From Pseudocitrobacter sp913778145 (GTDB lineage Bacteria > Pseudomonadota > Gammaproteobacteria > Enterobacterales > Enterobacteriaceae), in assembly GCA_035726825.1 (NCBI GenBank), contig JALNTX010000004.1:186001-250000 (forward strand): 64,000 nt of DNA, given 5' to 3'. This document shows, in pieces, positions 27,985-36,597 of this stretch (the first letter of the stretch is position 1; each line of letters begins with the position of its first letter). Under the pieces are notes generated by a model that saw nothing but the letters and a program-made list of their open reading frames with translations, ran no database searches and was not told the DNA's origin. The position numbers and the translations under genes are program-made.

Positions 27985-28012
27985 TTGCAATCAGCAACGA
28001 AAAGGGTACTAT
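27985..28012 (+). promoter_or_regulatory. Promoter of proL
   Basis: TTGCAA, 16-bp spacer, TACTAT, placed 13 bp before the tRNA 5' end; the short GC-rich discriminator expected for stringent promoters is only partly visible. Confidence 0.65.
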
Positions 28013-28025
28013 TGCCTCCACGAGT

Positions 28026-28102
28026 CGGCACGTAGCGCAGCCTGGTAGCGCACCGTCATGGGGTGTCGGGGGTCGGAGGTTCAAATCCTCTCGTGCCGAC
28101 CA
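28026..28102 (+). tRNA. proL: tRNA-Pro(GGG)
   Basis: 77 nt including encoded CCA. The acceptor stem CGGCACG / CGTGCCG is perfect, the D stem is GCGC/GCGC, and the anticodon loop ATGGGGT gives anticodon GGG, reading CCC codons. Its 3' half from 28055 is identical to a copy at 49635-49683, because the neighbouring element is integrated here; the tRNA is left intact. Confidence 0.97.
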
Positions 28103-28103
28103 A
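28055..28103 (+). repeat. attL core (3' part of proL)
   Basis: 49 bp starting GTCATGGGGTGTCGG and ending GTGCCGACCAA; identical to 49635-49683. It covers the anticodon arm to the CCA end, typical for tyrosine integrases using tRNA genes. Confidence 0.96.
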
Positions 28104-28117
28104 CTTTTATTACCTAG

Positions 28118-28163
28118 ATCAAGTGGTTAGGGAGTTAAACACCCCTTACCCTAGCCGCTTGAT
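28118..28163. terminator. Element-borne hairpin just after proL
   Basis: ATCAAGTGGTTAGGG (28118-28132) pairs with CCCTAGCCGCTTGAT (28149-28163), 13 of 15 as standard pairs plus two G-U pairs. It has no clear T run. It may end proL transcription now that the chromosomal terminator lies 21.6 kb away. Confidence 0.5.
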
Positions 28164-28215
28164 TGTACTCTCTATTGTACATGTGTACAACGGTATTCCC
28201 TCGCGCTTGTACATG
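28163..28215. repeat. TTGTAC repeats near attL
   Basis: TTGTAC occurs at 28163, 28175 and 28207; the second copy forms a 7-2-7 inverted repeat TTGTACA-TG-TGTACAA (28175-28190). Position 60-110 bp inside the core suits integrase arm sites or an operator. The remainder of 28216-28560 holds only the weak frame described next. Confidence 0.5.
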
Positions 28216-28362
28216 CTCAAGAAATAACCACGCATCGCCGTTACTCCCCTTTTCTTTACTTATCTTTACAAACACGAGAATAGTTTTCTTACGTGCCTGA
28301 CACCCCTTAATGACGTGCATTCGCTTCGCTCATAGGACGCCAGCAACGGCGAACAAGTCGCC

Positions 28363-28551
28363 TTGTCGAGCCTGACGGCTCAAGGCTGGCTTTGCTATCA
28401 GGCTGCGCTACGTGCCGAAAGGTCAAGGGCTACACTGTGGAGAGAATTACACTGGAAAGGCGTTTGTGTGGATGTATGGGAGGTTTTACGAGGGGTACAA
28501 ACTAAACAGCCCCACTTGATTAAGCAGGGCCGCTATGAGGTGTTACCGTGA
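28363..28551 (+). CDS. Possible small gene or gene remnant
   Basis: 62-codon frame opening with TTG and ending WEVLRGVQTKQPHLIKQGRY then EVLP. It would be the only rightward gene in the element. No convincing ribosome site; the last 25 residues look protein-like, the first 30 do not, so it may be the tail of a broken gene. No family recognised. Confidence 0.25.
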   Translation: MSSLTAQGWLCYQAALRAERSRATLWRELHWKGVCVDVWEVLRGVQTKQPHLIKQGRYEVLP

Positions 28552-28560
28552 ATTTTGATG

Positions 28561-28770
28561 TTAGTCCTTATCCCTCATTTTCAGGGCTTCTTTGAGCCAC
28601 GGAATAGAAACCGACTGATCAGCGATCCATTGCTCGATCATGTTCTCTGTAACTTCTGTCATGTTCAAGCCACGTAAAGAACAAATGCTCTTAAACTTGG
28701 TGTGTGTTTCCTCGTCGATCCACACCTGCAAAGCTCGCTTGCCCTCGTTCGGTTTCTTTTTATCCGTCAT
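28561..28770 (-). CDS. Ribbon-helix-helix DNA-binding protein
   Basis: 69 residues. A basic N-terminus (MTDKKKPNEGKRA) leads into a strand-helix-helix pattern: ALQVWIDEETHTKFKSICSL then RGLNMTEVTENMIEQWIAD, typical of CopG/Arc/ParG-type repressors and plasmid centromere-binding proteins. AGGAT ribosome site. Lies 17 bp downstream of the ParB-like gene, forming an apparent two-gene unit like partition or autoregulatory pairs. Function as regulator or partition adaptor is inferred. Confidence 0.7.
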   Translation of the reverse strand: MTDKKKPNEGKRALQVWIDEETHTKFKSICSLRGLNMTEVTENMIEQWIADQSVSIPWLKEALKMRDKD

Positions 28771-28787
28771 TACGGCTTATCCTATTG

Positions 28788-29759
28788 TTATTCCTGGTAT
28801 TTTTTGAATGTTTTCTCACACTGTTCTTTTGCTTCTTTGGCTGCACCAGTTTTCAGGCCGCCTAACTTCACGATCAGGCGTAAGATACTGTTTGATGTAG
28901 TTTCTTCAGCAAAGAAATCAGACCAGAAAGCAACCCATTTTTCACTATTGCTTTCATCATAGGTGCTGATCATTGCAGCCCTCACACCTGAGAGTTTTTT
29001 AGTCTTGTTGGTTGTGTCGATGTTCAAAGCGTCGATAGCCATTAACTGATCTTTGAAAAGCTCGATCACACCTTCTAAACCTGCTTTACCGTGCTTACTG
29101 TCGATAGTGCGGAAAGCTGTTTTCCATGAGTCCTTTCTAACAAAATCTGTTTGTGGATCAAATTCTGCTTTTTTCATCCCCATTTGCTGTAATTCTACGT
29201 TGTTAGCCTTGTTCACACCATCACAATAGTTATGAACAATTTCATGAATCTGTGCGTCTGTCTGGTTACGGTAAACAGTGATTGATAAACATTCTGGACG
29301 CTCAAAGAGTGTTTTAGGCTCGCCCTCTTTGATTGGTGTAGTCCAGCCATAGGCGCGGGTATGACCATCTAATTTAATGAATGGTAAGGTATGGGCAATC
29401 CCCTGCTCTTTTGCTACTGCTTTGGTACGTTCCCAAAGATCCTTATTCTTTTCTTTATCAAGCATAGCGATAGCAACAATGGCGCTTGTGTGGTGTGTGC
29501 CTGACTTCTTAGCCTGTTTCGCTGCACGTTCTGCAACATCACGGTTGTTTTCATAGTTGCTTACAGCGGTGAATGTATCAACACCCATTTCATCAAGAGT
29601 GAATTGATCACGCTTGCTGCTATGCGCTGTGATAGCGTCACTTAATTCTTTGATTACTTTTACTGTTTGGGTGTCCATATCTTCTGCGTTGTCTACTACT
29701 GCGTTGGTTTCTGCTGCAATGGCTTGCATTTCGGTATCACTGCTTACTACTTCGCTCAT
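28788..29759 (-). CDS. ParB-like (ParB/Srx fold) protein
   Basis: 323 residues. The segment LPFIKLDGHTRAYGWTTPIK (about 128-147) matches the ParB/sulfiredoxin DGHxR motif, followed by LSITVYRNQTDAQIHEIVHN, the usual strand and helix after it. N-terminal 60 residues are acidic and helical; the C-terminal half is unassigned. ParB-like proteins act as CTPase clamps, nucleases or regulators. No ParA ATPase is visible, so classical partition is not shown. GAGG ribosome site before ATG; first gene of the pair with the RHH protein. Confidence 0.6.
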   Translation of the reverse strand: MSEVVSSDTEMQAIAAETNAVVDNAEDMDTQTVKVIKELSDAITAHSSKRDQFTLDEMGVDTFTAVSNYENNRDVAERAAKQAKKSGTHHTSAIVAIAMLDKEKNKDLWERTKAVAKEQGIAHTLPFIKLDGHTRAYGWTTPIKEGEPKTLFERPECLSITVYRNQTDAQIHEIVHNYCDGVNKANNVELQQMGMKKAEFDPQTDFVRKDSWKTAFRTIDSKHGKAGLEGVIELFKDQLMAIDALNIDTTNKTKKLSGVRAAMISTYDESNSEKWVAFWSDFFAEETTSNSILRLIVKLGGLKTGAAKEAKEQCEKTFKKYQE

Positions 29760-29789
29760 TTTATAACCTCAATTTAATGTTGTGTTGCT

Positions 29790-29975
29790 TTACTTGGCCT
29801 TGCCACTGATAAGGAAGGGAAAGAAAGGTTTCAACACTTCTAAATCTGCATCTACATGCGCACCTTTCGCAATCAAAGCCAACACTTTACGAACTGGTAA
29901 GAGTTGAACTTCACCCCTATCAATAGAGGCCGGGATCGGTGTGCTTAGGTAGATACGTTTCTTTCTCTTCGCCAT
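29790..29975 (-). CDS. Small basic hypothetical protein
   Basis: 61 residues, MAKRKKRIYLSTPIPASIDR at the N-terminus, then VRKVLALIAKGAHVDADLEV. Strongly basic start, no membrane segment. Probably the first gene of the leftward group with the ParB-like and RHH genes (30 bp gap). Ribosome site is weak (ACGAG). No family recognised. Confidence 0.5.
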   Translation of the reverse strand: MAKRKKRIYLSTPIPASIDRGEVQLLPVRKVLALIAKGAHVDADLEVLKPFFPFLISGKAK

Positions 29976-30051
29976 TTTTGAAAACTCGTTTCAATTGTGG
30001 ATTTGGTACGAGAGAAAGGCTACGCCTGAGCAAATAGCTTTGCAACATTAA

Positions 30052-30068
30052 ATCATGTTCATCATGAT
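30052..30068. promoter_or_regulatory. Inverted repeat upstream of the 61-aa/ParB-like/RHH group
   Basis: ATCATG-TTCAT-CATGAT, 77 bp before the 61-residue gene, with TATAAA on the leftward strand just upstream. A plausible operator, for instance for the RHH protein. The rest of 30069-30430 has no gene; it is pyrimidine/purine-biased and includes a small CACGC-TTC-GCGTG hairpin at 30316-30328. Confidence 0.4.
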
Positions 30069-30433
30069 AATTTATACAATGTATTTGATATGTAAGGGAA
30101 TTTATTTTTGATTGGCTTGATTGCTTGGAATCGCCAGCCACTGAGGAAGGGCATACACTGAGGGAAAGAACTGTTGATCTCTTTGTTCTTTTCTTTTCCG
30201 TGTATTCTTTTGAATTTGAAAAGATTTTGAATAGATCGGGGGCTATCTTGGTTAGTTGGTGTGTTGTAGTTGGTAGGAAGTTGTAAGAAAGTTAGTTAGT
30301 AAGTTGTTGTTGTTTCACGCTTCGCGTGTGTTGTTCCTCAACAAGTGTTTCACAACTAACATACTTTTGTTTTAGGTGATTTACTGACACGTAAACCCCT
30401 GTTCAAACCGGATTTATTTTTCATAGACAAGAA

Positions 30434-30451
30434 AGGGGCAACTAAGCCCCG
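30434..30451 (-). terminator. Terminator of the packaging/ejection operon
   Basis: Leftward strand: GGGGC-TTAGTT-GCCCC followed by TTTCTT, about 46 bp after the last large gene. It separates the late block from the ParB-like/RHH group. Confidence 0.75.
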
Positions 30452-30496
30452 TCCTAAATGGTTTTCAGTTGGTCGATTAGCAACCGAAAGCCTTTT

Positions 30497-32749
30497 TTAC
30501 TGTGTAATGCTCCACCCCTGCACCCTGCGTTTCCGCTCGGTTTCTTTTTTGGTGGCTTCATTGGTCAAAGCGCGGGTAGTAGATTTAACCGTTGTTCCTT
30601 CTGCGAAAGCGCCTAATACATCACGTAGCTGATCAGCTGTAAGATTCTTACCACCTGTACGGGCTAAATCATTCATGATCGATTGTGCTTGTGCTCGGCT
30701 GTAACCTGCACTGAGCATGAACGGGATCGCCTTAATACCGGAAACAAGATGTAGTAAGGCAGATTCACCAGCTTTAGCGGATTTGGCCTGTTTGCCAGCT
30801 AGGGCGCTGGTTTCTTCACGGGCTTCCTGAATCTGTCGCGGTGTCTGCTGTTCATGGTATGCGCTTTCGTCGTAACCTTTCGTTGCTCTGCCACTGGTGA
30901 GGCTTTCGGCCTCTGCCATTTTACGCGCACCATAGTTAGAAAGATCACGGGTAGAAACATAAGAATCATCAGGTTTAGCGGCTGCGCGATAGGCATTAGC
31001 TACCGTCACCTGTTCCCCTGCTTTCTCTGCCTGTTTCTGTAATGCGCTGGCAGACTGATCAAGCATCATTTGTGCCTGTGTCGCTGGCGCTTCCAGTTGG
31101 TTCACGGTGTCTGTTACTCCGTTAAGCTCCTGCATAGTCGCTAAATGTTCATCAGGTGATAGATTGCTATTGAGGCGATCTAATAGTTCCTGCTGACGAT
31201 CTACCGCACTGTAATAGTTATCGATCTGAGGTGATAACTGTTCTGTAAGTGCTGAGTGTTGATCCTGCATTGCGTTTAACGTCTGCTGTGAGAGTCGGGA
31301 ACCTTCACCCTTACGGCTTGCCATTGTTCCGGCATCACCTAACGCACTGTATGAGGCTTTATTTAGTGCCTCTTGGTTAGATTTGCGGGTTACTCCACCA
31401 ATGCCGAAACTATATTTTTCTGCACCTTCACCCATGCGCTGTAAGAGAGATTCACCCGCCCCCATGCCTAAACGCTGGCGCGTACCTGCTGAGAGATTAC
31501 CTACAGTGATCGCAGGGTTTAACACCTGACCAATGATCGGAATGTTTGGATTTGTCACGCTTCCTGATTGGTAGGCCTGATTAAGCTGATCCAGACGATT
31601 AAGGGAAATTTCAGGGCGTGATCGCTCAAGTGCTGAAAACTCATTTTCAAGGCGCTGTGTTGCGTGTCCTGCTACCTGTCGATCTATTGGCTGATTCCAG
31701 TTAGCGTCTAATTCATTCTGCCAATATTCTGATTTAGGTTTTTCACCTTGTTCCACTGCACGGATCATAGCCTCGCCGCTTTCGTTACCGTACATCCCTT
31801 TAAGGGCTGATTGTAAACGATCCGGTACTGCTGCGGTTTCGCCCTCTTTCCTGAAAGCGTTTGTAAGCTCTGGATTGCTTAACAATTCGCGTGGGGTGTA
31901 ACCTTCCATTGATGGCATAACCCCGGAAAGGTGCTGTACATCATCAGAGATTTCCCCGATCCGGGCTTCCCGTGCTGCGTCTGCTGCTCTGCCCTCTTGC
32001 ATAATGGCACGGCGTGTAGCTGAACCAGCTTTCACCAGACCTGAACCAACACCCTCTAAGCCCATGCCAAAGGCAGTATTTGCCATAAGGGTTTTTGCTA
32101 GTTCCTCGGAATCATCACCAGATTCAGCGATAGAGCCAACGGCTGATCCCTCAAGGTTGCGTAATGCTGATTGACCGATCTTGCTTAACAAGCTGGCGGC
32201 TTGTGTCGATCCTGTCGCTGCTTCTGCTGCTTTCAGTGGGGCCAATACCTCACCCCCTGCGGCGTAAGTAAGAATGGTTGAACCTAAATCCTCTGTACTG
32301 TTCTGAGGCATCAAATATTTATCAGCCTCACCATAACCAGCTTTAGGGATTCGATAATTGATTGTGTTGTCACCTGTCGCCCAATCTGCCGCGCTTAACA
32401 CTGCATTACCAATGTTTACACCAGCGTTAGCCAATCCAGCAACACCCCCGGCAAGCATACGGCCCCCACTGGCGGCAACCTCACCAGCGTAATTAAACGC
32501 ACGTTCTAGCGGGTTTCCGGTGTCCGTAGGTGTTTGGGTGCTGTCCTGTGGTTGCGTCTGTTGTGCGGCTGTCTGCTGGCCTACAGGGTATTGATTATAA
32601 AACTCTGTGTGTGCTTGGTTCACTTCCTCCGGTGCTAACTGAGGTCGAACAACATCATTAAAATATTGGCTCTGTGCTTCTGCCTTTTCTGGTTCGCTTA
32701 ATGCCTGATAATCAGGGGAGGCTAGAACCTCACTCCATTTTTTAGCCAT
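30497..32749 (-). CDS. Putative internal virion / DNA-ejection protein (large)
   Basis: 750 residues. Begins MAKKWSEVLASPDYQALS and continues through acidic, Q-rich sequence; residues about 85-145 are Ala/Gly-rich and hydrophobic (AASGGRMLAGGVAGLANAG), and the long C-terminal half is helical. Size, composition and last position in the block match P22 gp16-type pilot proteins, but homology is inferred. I chose the ATG at 32749 because AAGGAG lies eight bases upstream; an extra 11 codons are open. No lysozyme or transglycosylase motif recognised. Confidence 0.65.
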   Translation of the reverse strand: MAKKWSEVLASPDYQALSEPEKAEAQSQYFNDVVRPQLAPEEVNQAHTEFYNQYPVGQQTAAQQTQPQDSTQTPTDTGNPLERAFNYAGEVAASGGRMLAGGVAGLANAGVNIGNAVLSAADWATGDNTINYRIPKAGYGEADKYLMPQNSTEDLGSTILTYAAGGEVLAPLKAAEAATGSTQAASLLSKIGQSALRNLEGSAVGSIAESGDDSEELAKTLMANTAFGMGLEGVGSGLVKAGSATRRAIMQEGRAADAAREARIGEISDDVQHLSGVMPSMEGYTPRELLSNPELTNAFRKEGETAAVPDRLQSALKGMYGNESGEAMIRAVEQGEKPKSEYWQNELDANWNQPIDRQVAGHATQRLENEFSALERSRPEISLNRLDQLNQAYQSGSVTNPNIPIIGQVLNPAITVGNLSAGTRQRLGMGAGESLLQRMGEGAEKYSFGIGGVTRKSNQEALNKASYSALGDAGTMASRKGEGSRLSQQTLNAMQDQHSALTEQLSPQIDNYYSAVDRQQELLDRLNSNLSPDEHLATMQELNGVTDTVNQLEAPATQAQMMLDQSASALQKQAEKAGEQVTVANAYRAAAKPDDSYVSTRDLSNYGARKMAEAESLTSGRATKGYDESAYHEQQTPRQIQEAREETSALAGKQAKSAKAGESALLHLVSGIKAIPFMLSAGYSRAQAQSIMNDLARTGGKNLTADQLRDVLGAFAEGTTVKSTTRALTNEATKKETERKRRVQGWSITQ

Positions 32750-32800
32750 GTTGAAAACTCCTTGTAAGTCACCCCGGATCACTCCGGGGTTTTATCCTGA

Positions 32801-34246
32801 TTACCACAAATGGCTATAACTGCGTGTGCCTGTCTGCTGTGGCTGCGGTGCATTCACACCATAAGCACTAGTAGGCGGGTTGTTATCGCGGTGATAGTTT
32901 GCGTTACCGTTTGTATATTCTTCCTGGTTACGTCCGGTTAGTTCATCAGCACGGGAAACAGTTTGTGCTAAGAATTTTTTCTGACGTTTCAGGATCGCGG
33001 CGTTCTGCTCTGGCGTGTTATCAATACTGAGATAACCAATAGCGTTTTTCTGAGCCTCAATCTGTGGTTTCGTTACCTGTTTACCTTTGTTTTCTACAGC
33101 TAAACGGGCCTCTATCGCGGCTTCTACAGTACCATTAGCACTATCAATCTGAGATTTCAGAGTAGGCGTTAACTCATTACCTGAGAGAACGTTAGCCGCT
33201 CCACGCTGAATACCATAACCGCCCGTATATGAGAGATTACCGCTATCCTCAAGCTCTTTGATAATGCCTTGCCCTGTCGTAGCTGTCTGGGCTGCTGCAT
33301 TGGCTGCGGTAGTGTCCTGTACTACGGTAAAGGTTCGGCCTGTATTAATATCTTTCACCTGAACTGTTCCCGCTTTGGCATCCATTAACGGTGTGCCTCT
33401 GCTATTGGTCATTACAGCTAAGTGATCGTTATACATTCCCGCCGGGGCTGTGACTTGTTCACCATTGGCATTAGTCACGGTTACAGCTTGTGCGCTGGCT
33501 GGGGAACTACCATCACCACCATTAAGGCGCTGAGTTGCAAGATTCAGGCGTTGTTGTTCCATGCCTACCCGTGCCGCTTCGAAATGTTCCCCGGCTAGGT
33601 TGTGGCGCTGTTGTTCCTGTAACTGAGCCTGATCCATCTGTAACCCTGCTTCCTGCATAGAGTTAAGGCCCAATTTTTTAGTAGTGCCTGTCAGATCATT
33701 AACTAAGAAACCATTTTGTACAGTCTCTTTCCCTTTGTTGGTCAAAAGGTCTTTAGTGTTGCCTGTCTCAATCCATCGCTGAATATCAACCGGGTTATAA
33801 CCTTTGGCCTCAAGATCTTTAATCTGGCTCTGTCTGTGGCCCTGATTCACAAGGTCATTAACTGCCATACCTGCGGCCCTAACTGCATTAGCCCCGCCAT
33901 CATCTGAGCCAATATAGTTAACACCAAAAGCGGCAATAGCTGTAAGCATCTGGTTTACACGGGAACTATCAACCTTTTCATAACTAAAACCGCTTTCACC
34001 TTTCAGTTTATGGCTATCATCGGCTGACGCGCTCGCGTCCTGTTGGGCCTGCATCGCCTGCTGTTTATAGTCCTGCGCTGTTCGCCCATCATTGGTGTAA
34101 TCGACGCTGATTTGTTGCCCGTTATCAGTTGGTGTAGGTGCTAGATCCTGACCTAAAACATTTGATTGTGTCGGGTTGTAGTCCTCTGGTGAGAGCATGT
34201 ATTGTGCCTGACCGCCTGAACCATTAAGAATGTTTTGAATCGCCAT
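32801..34246 (-). CDS. Putative ejection/internal protein (481 aa)
   Basis: Q/A/N-rich, mostly helical protein with no signal peptide: MAIQNILNGSGGQAQYMLSP at the start, a central LEAKGYNPVDIQRWIETGNT helix, repeated MQLQ/MEQQR heptad-like stretches near residues 195-240, and a polar tail ending TGTRSYSHLW. Placed between small structural-looking genes and the gp16-like gene, where P22-type phages encode injection proteins. AAGGGGG ribosome site. Role inferred from composition and order only. Confidence 0.55.
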   Translation of the reverse strand: MAIQNILNGSGGQAQYMLSPEDYNPTQSNVLGQDLAPTPTDNGQQISVDYTNDGRTAQDYKQQAMQAQQDASASADDSHKLKGESGFSYEKVDSSRVNQMLTAIAAFGVNYIGSDDGGANAVRAAGMAVNDLVNQGHRQSQIKDLEAKGYNPVDIQRWIETGNTKDLLTNKGKETVQNGFLVNDLTGTTKKLGLNSMQEAGLQMDQAQLQEQQRHNLAGEHFEAARVGMEQQRLNLATQRLNGGDGSSPASAQAVTVTNANGEQVTAPAGMYNDHLAVMTNSRGTPLMDAKAGTVQVKDINTGRTFTVVQDTTAANAAAQTATTGQGIIKELEDSGNLSYTGGYGIQRGAANVLSGNELTPTLKSQIDSANGTVEAAIEARLAVENKGKQVTKPQIEAQKNAIGYLSIDNTPEQNAAILKRQKKFLAQTVSRADELTGRNQEEYTNGNANYHRDNNPPTSAYGVNAPQPQQTGTRSYSHLW

Positions 34247-34247
34247 A

Positions 34248-34799
34248 TTAGTTAACCCCCTTGTTTTTCTTCACAATGTCGGGCACTTTTGGCGCTCGCT
34301 TCTCATGTAGGCTTAACATGTTTGTTTCTGAGTGTGGGCCATGATGTTTATCAATGATTGGGCTTAACTGATTACGCCCATAATCGGCAAACATTCGCAT
34401 AGCATCAGCTTTAGAAATGTGACCGCCTTTTACACCCTGATCCAGTGTGTCTAAGACTTCCATCAATTCACCACCAAACTGTTTATAAGCTGGATCATCT
34501 TCGAAATTCTCTACAAACCGTTGATGTTTATCATCGGTGTAATCTGTATCACTGCTATATTCATTCATTGGCATAGGTGATAGATATTGCTGAACCTCTG
34601 CGATCTTCGCTTGCTGTGCGTCCTGCTGTGAATCCTGAGAACTGGATCGGAATGGGTTGCTTTCATTACTGAATGATTCAGCGTGTTCCACTGCCTCACC
34701 CCTGATAGCTGCCATATGCTCACGGTAAGCATTCAAAGCGGTATCAGCATCTAACCCCGTTGCAGGGGCTAAAATGTTTGTTGTTCCTTGTGTCACCAT
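34248..34799 (-). CDS. Hypothetical structural-block protein (183 aa)
   Basis: Acidic, Ser/Gln-rich N-terminal half and a basic C-terminus (HEKRAPKVPDIVKKNKGVN). No membrane segment or known motif. Its start overlaps the stop of the 134-residue gene (TAATG) and its stop abuts the next gene, so it belongs to the same translationally coupled string. GGAGG ribosome site. Confidence 0.6.
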   Translation of the reverse strand: MVTQGTTNILAPATGLDADTALNAYREHMAAIRGEAVEHAESFSNESNPFRSSSQDSQQDAQQAKIAEVQQYLSPMPMNEYSSDTDYTDDKHQRFVENFEDDPAYKQFGGELMEVLDTLDQGVKGGHISKADAMRMFADYGRNQLSPIIDKHHGPHSETNMLSLHEKRAPKVPDIVKKNKGVN

Positions 34800-35203
34800 T
34801 ACTGAATACCTCCGCTTTGTTTAACCTGCGCTAATAGCTGGCTTGTCGTTTGTGGTAACTGTTTTGTTTGCCCTGCTTCCAGCGGTTTAGCTACGCTCTG
34901 CACTGGCTGCGCTGGGGCTTCCTGCTGTTGGCCCTGACCATTAACAAACTGTTTAAGGAATGACGCACCAGCGGCTAACGCCTCTTGTGTTGTATCACCC
35001 TCTACTTTGTTTTGTTCAATGCCTGAACCTGTGCCACCTAACGTAACTGATTGCGTAGGTTTGTAATTAAGTGCGGGATCACTGGTATCAGCAATAACCG
35101 CCGTCTTTTCGAAATTATCCCAAAAGCCCGCGCTACTGCTTGTGCTCTGGAAATTGCCAGCTTGTGAGGCTGCATTTAAATTTGATTGTAAGTAATTAGC
35201 CAT
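34799..35203 (-). CDS. Hypothetical structural-block protein (134 aa)
   Basis: Low-complexity, Gln/Ser/Ala-rich (MANYLQSNLNAASQAGNFQS ... QLPQTTSQLLAQVKQSGGIQ). Overlaps neighbours on both sides by 1-8 bp. Composition resembles small virion or ejection accessory proteins; no specific family recognised. Confidence 0.6.
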   Translation of the reverse strand: MANYLQSNLNAASQAGNFQSTSSSAGFWDNFEKTAVIADTSDPALNYKPTQSVTLGGTGSGIEQNKVEGDTTQEALAAGASFLKQFVNGQGQQQEAPAQPVQSVAKPLEAGQTKQLPQTTSQLLAQVKQSGGIQ

Positions 35204-35483
35204 TATTTTTCTCTACCTCTGCTAACTCTATCCACCATTCAGGGGAATCCTTATCCGGGCTGTATGGAATATTTTTCATTTCTGGTTGATTAACATATTC
35301 TGCAAAAGCATTAATTAAACGTTTTCGCCATAAATACCCATAACCCATACGCCGAAAGTTATCATTTGCGTTTGCTTTACTTTTAGAAAATGCAATGATT
35401 GCTTTAGCCCGGTTCAACTTGTGACGACTGGCCCAAAAAGATTGGGCCTCTTGTGTGGTAATCGCATAATTAGGCGTTGCCAT
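35196..35483 (-). CDS. Hypothetical protein (95 aa)
   Basis: Tyr/Trp-rich small protein: SFWASRHKLNRAKAIIAF, then RRMGYGYLWRKRLINAFAEY and PEWWIELAEVEKNNG. Basic in the middle, so nucleic-acid or capsid-lumen contact is conceivable. Strong GAGGGGG ribosome site. No family recognised. Confidence 0.6.
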   Translation of the reverse strand: MATPNYAITTQEAQSFWASRHKLNRAKAIIAFSKSKANANDNFRRMGYGYLWRKRLINAFAEYVNQPEMKNIPYSPDKDSPEWWIELAEVEKNNG

Positions 35484-35495
35484 AGCTACCCCCTC

Positions 35496-36527
35496 TTACA
35501 TTGCGTTACCTGCTGCTGAACCCAAAGAGCCGCCGATAGATGCGCCAATAGGCCCACCGAAATAAGCGCCTACGCCAGTACCTACAGCACCTAACACACC
35601 ACCCATCACGCTAGAACCGCCTGAGCTACTTTGTGTAGTGGTGTTTGTGCCACTGGTTGAATAGTTAGCAATTGGCCCTAATCCCTGATTAATGTACATA
35701 AGGCGCATCAATGCCGGGTTTTGTGCCATTTCAGAATTAACACGACTAACATCAAGTTGTGATTGATTGTATTGCTGGAGGATAGAACCGGCATTAACAG
35801 CATTTTGATAATTTGATACTGTGCCTTGTTGGTAGAGTGAGTAAGCATTCAAGCCCTGACCATAAGAGGAAAGGCCCGTTGATAGCTGATTCTGTGCAAT
35901 GCTGGCATTGTTGGAAGCTGCTGTAAGCTGATTACTCATAAATGTTTGGGTACGGTTCGCGGCGTTTTGTTCCTCTGCCTGACGATAGCTAAGGGCTGTG
36001 CTTGAAAGCGTATCAGCGGCATTAGCACGGATCACACCTTCTGCAACACCTGCACGGCTAGAACCCATGTTACCGCTTGCTGTGGCGTTCTGGTTTACGC
36101 TGTGAACCTGTGAACCTACATACTTATTAATTTCATTAGTTGCCTGTGAAATTTCATCCTGAACCAAATCAGAATCATATTCACTTTGCAACATGCTTTG
36201 ATAATCCTTCTGGCTCATGTTCTGATATTTATTTAAAACACTTTGAGCATTTGTTAAGCCAGATTGACCGGATGAAACCAGATTACTCCCTAAATTCTGG
36301 TAGAACTCTTGCGCATCTTGATAGCCGCTATAGTCCTGCCCTTGCATTAGTGACTGTAAGGCGCTTTGTTCGCCGCTACTCATTGCCGCTACTTGATAGG
36401 GGGTTGCCTGATAGTTATCACTAGAGCTAATAACCTGATTTACTAAACTAGAATACTGTTTATTATCTGCTAACCAGTTACTTTGTTTAGTCTCCGTGGT
36501 TGTTTTACTTGATTTACCTTTGCCCAT
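35496..36527 (-). CDS. Putative DNA transfer/ejection protein with glycine-zipper C-terminus
   Basis: 343 residues, N/Q/S-rich helices, no cysteine. The C-terminal 35 residues form a glycine-zipper-like membrane-active segment (GGVLGAVGTGVGAYFGGPIG then ASIGGSLGSAAGNAM), a feature of podoviral injection proteins thought to enter the cell envelope. Immediately follows the scaffold gene, exactly where a coat-protein gene would be expected. AAAGGAGG ribosome site. Function inferred. Confidence 0.65.
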   Translation of the reverse strand: MGKGKSSKTTTETKQSNWLADNKQYSSLVNQVISSSDNYQATPYQVAAMSSGEQSALQSLMQGQDYSGYQDAQEFYQNLGSNLVSSGQSGLTNAQSVLNKYQNMSQKDYQSMLQSEYDSDLVQDEISQATNEINKYVGSQVHSVNQNATASGNMGSSRAGVAEGVIRANAADTLSSTALSYRQAEEQNAANRTQTFMSNQLTAASNNASIAQNQLSTGLSSYGQGLNAYSLYQQGTVSNYQNAVNAGSILQQYNQSQLDVSRVNSEMAQNPALMRLMYINQGLGPIANYSTSGTNTTTQSSSGGSSVMGGVLGAVGTGVGAYFGGPIGASIGGSLGSAAGNAM

Positions 36528-36597
36528 TAAGATGAGCCTCCTTTAAGATTAGTTTTCGTTTATCGAAAGCTCATCTAAACATCTATTCTTTCGGGGA

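Noticed and set aside
28021..28102. Second tRNA at the attR copy (49635-49683)
   Set aside because: Only the 3' 49 bp are duplicated; there is no acceptor 5' half or D arm, so it is not a tRNA gene.
28788..29759. Considered as the missing major capsid protein because of its size (323 aa)
   Set aside because: The DGHTR motif and following helix fit a ParB/Srx fold, and its position after the operon terminator is wrong for a coat gene. A fold prediction would settle it.
29920..30141. 73-codon leftward frame beside the 61-aa gene
   Set aside because: Overlaps the 61-aa gene by 56 bp, lacks a ribosome site, and its composition is not protein-like.
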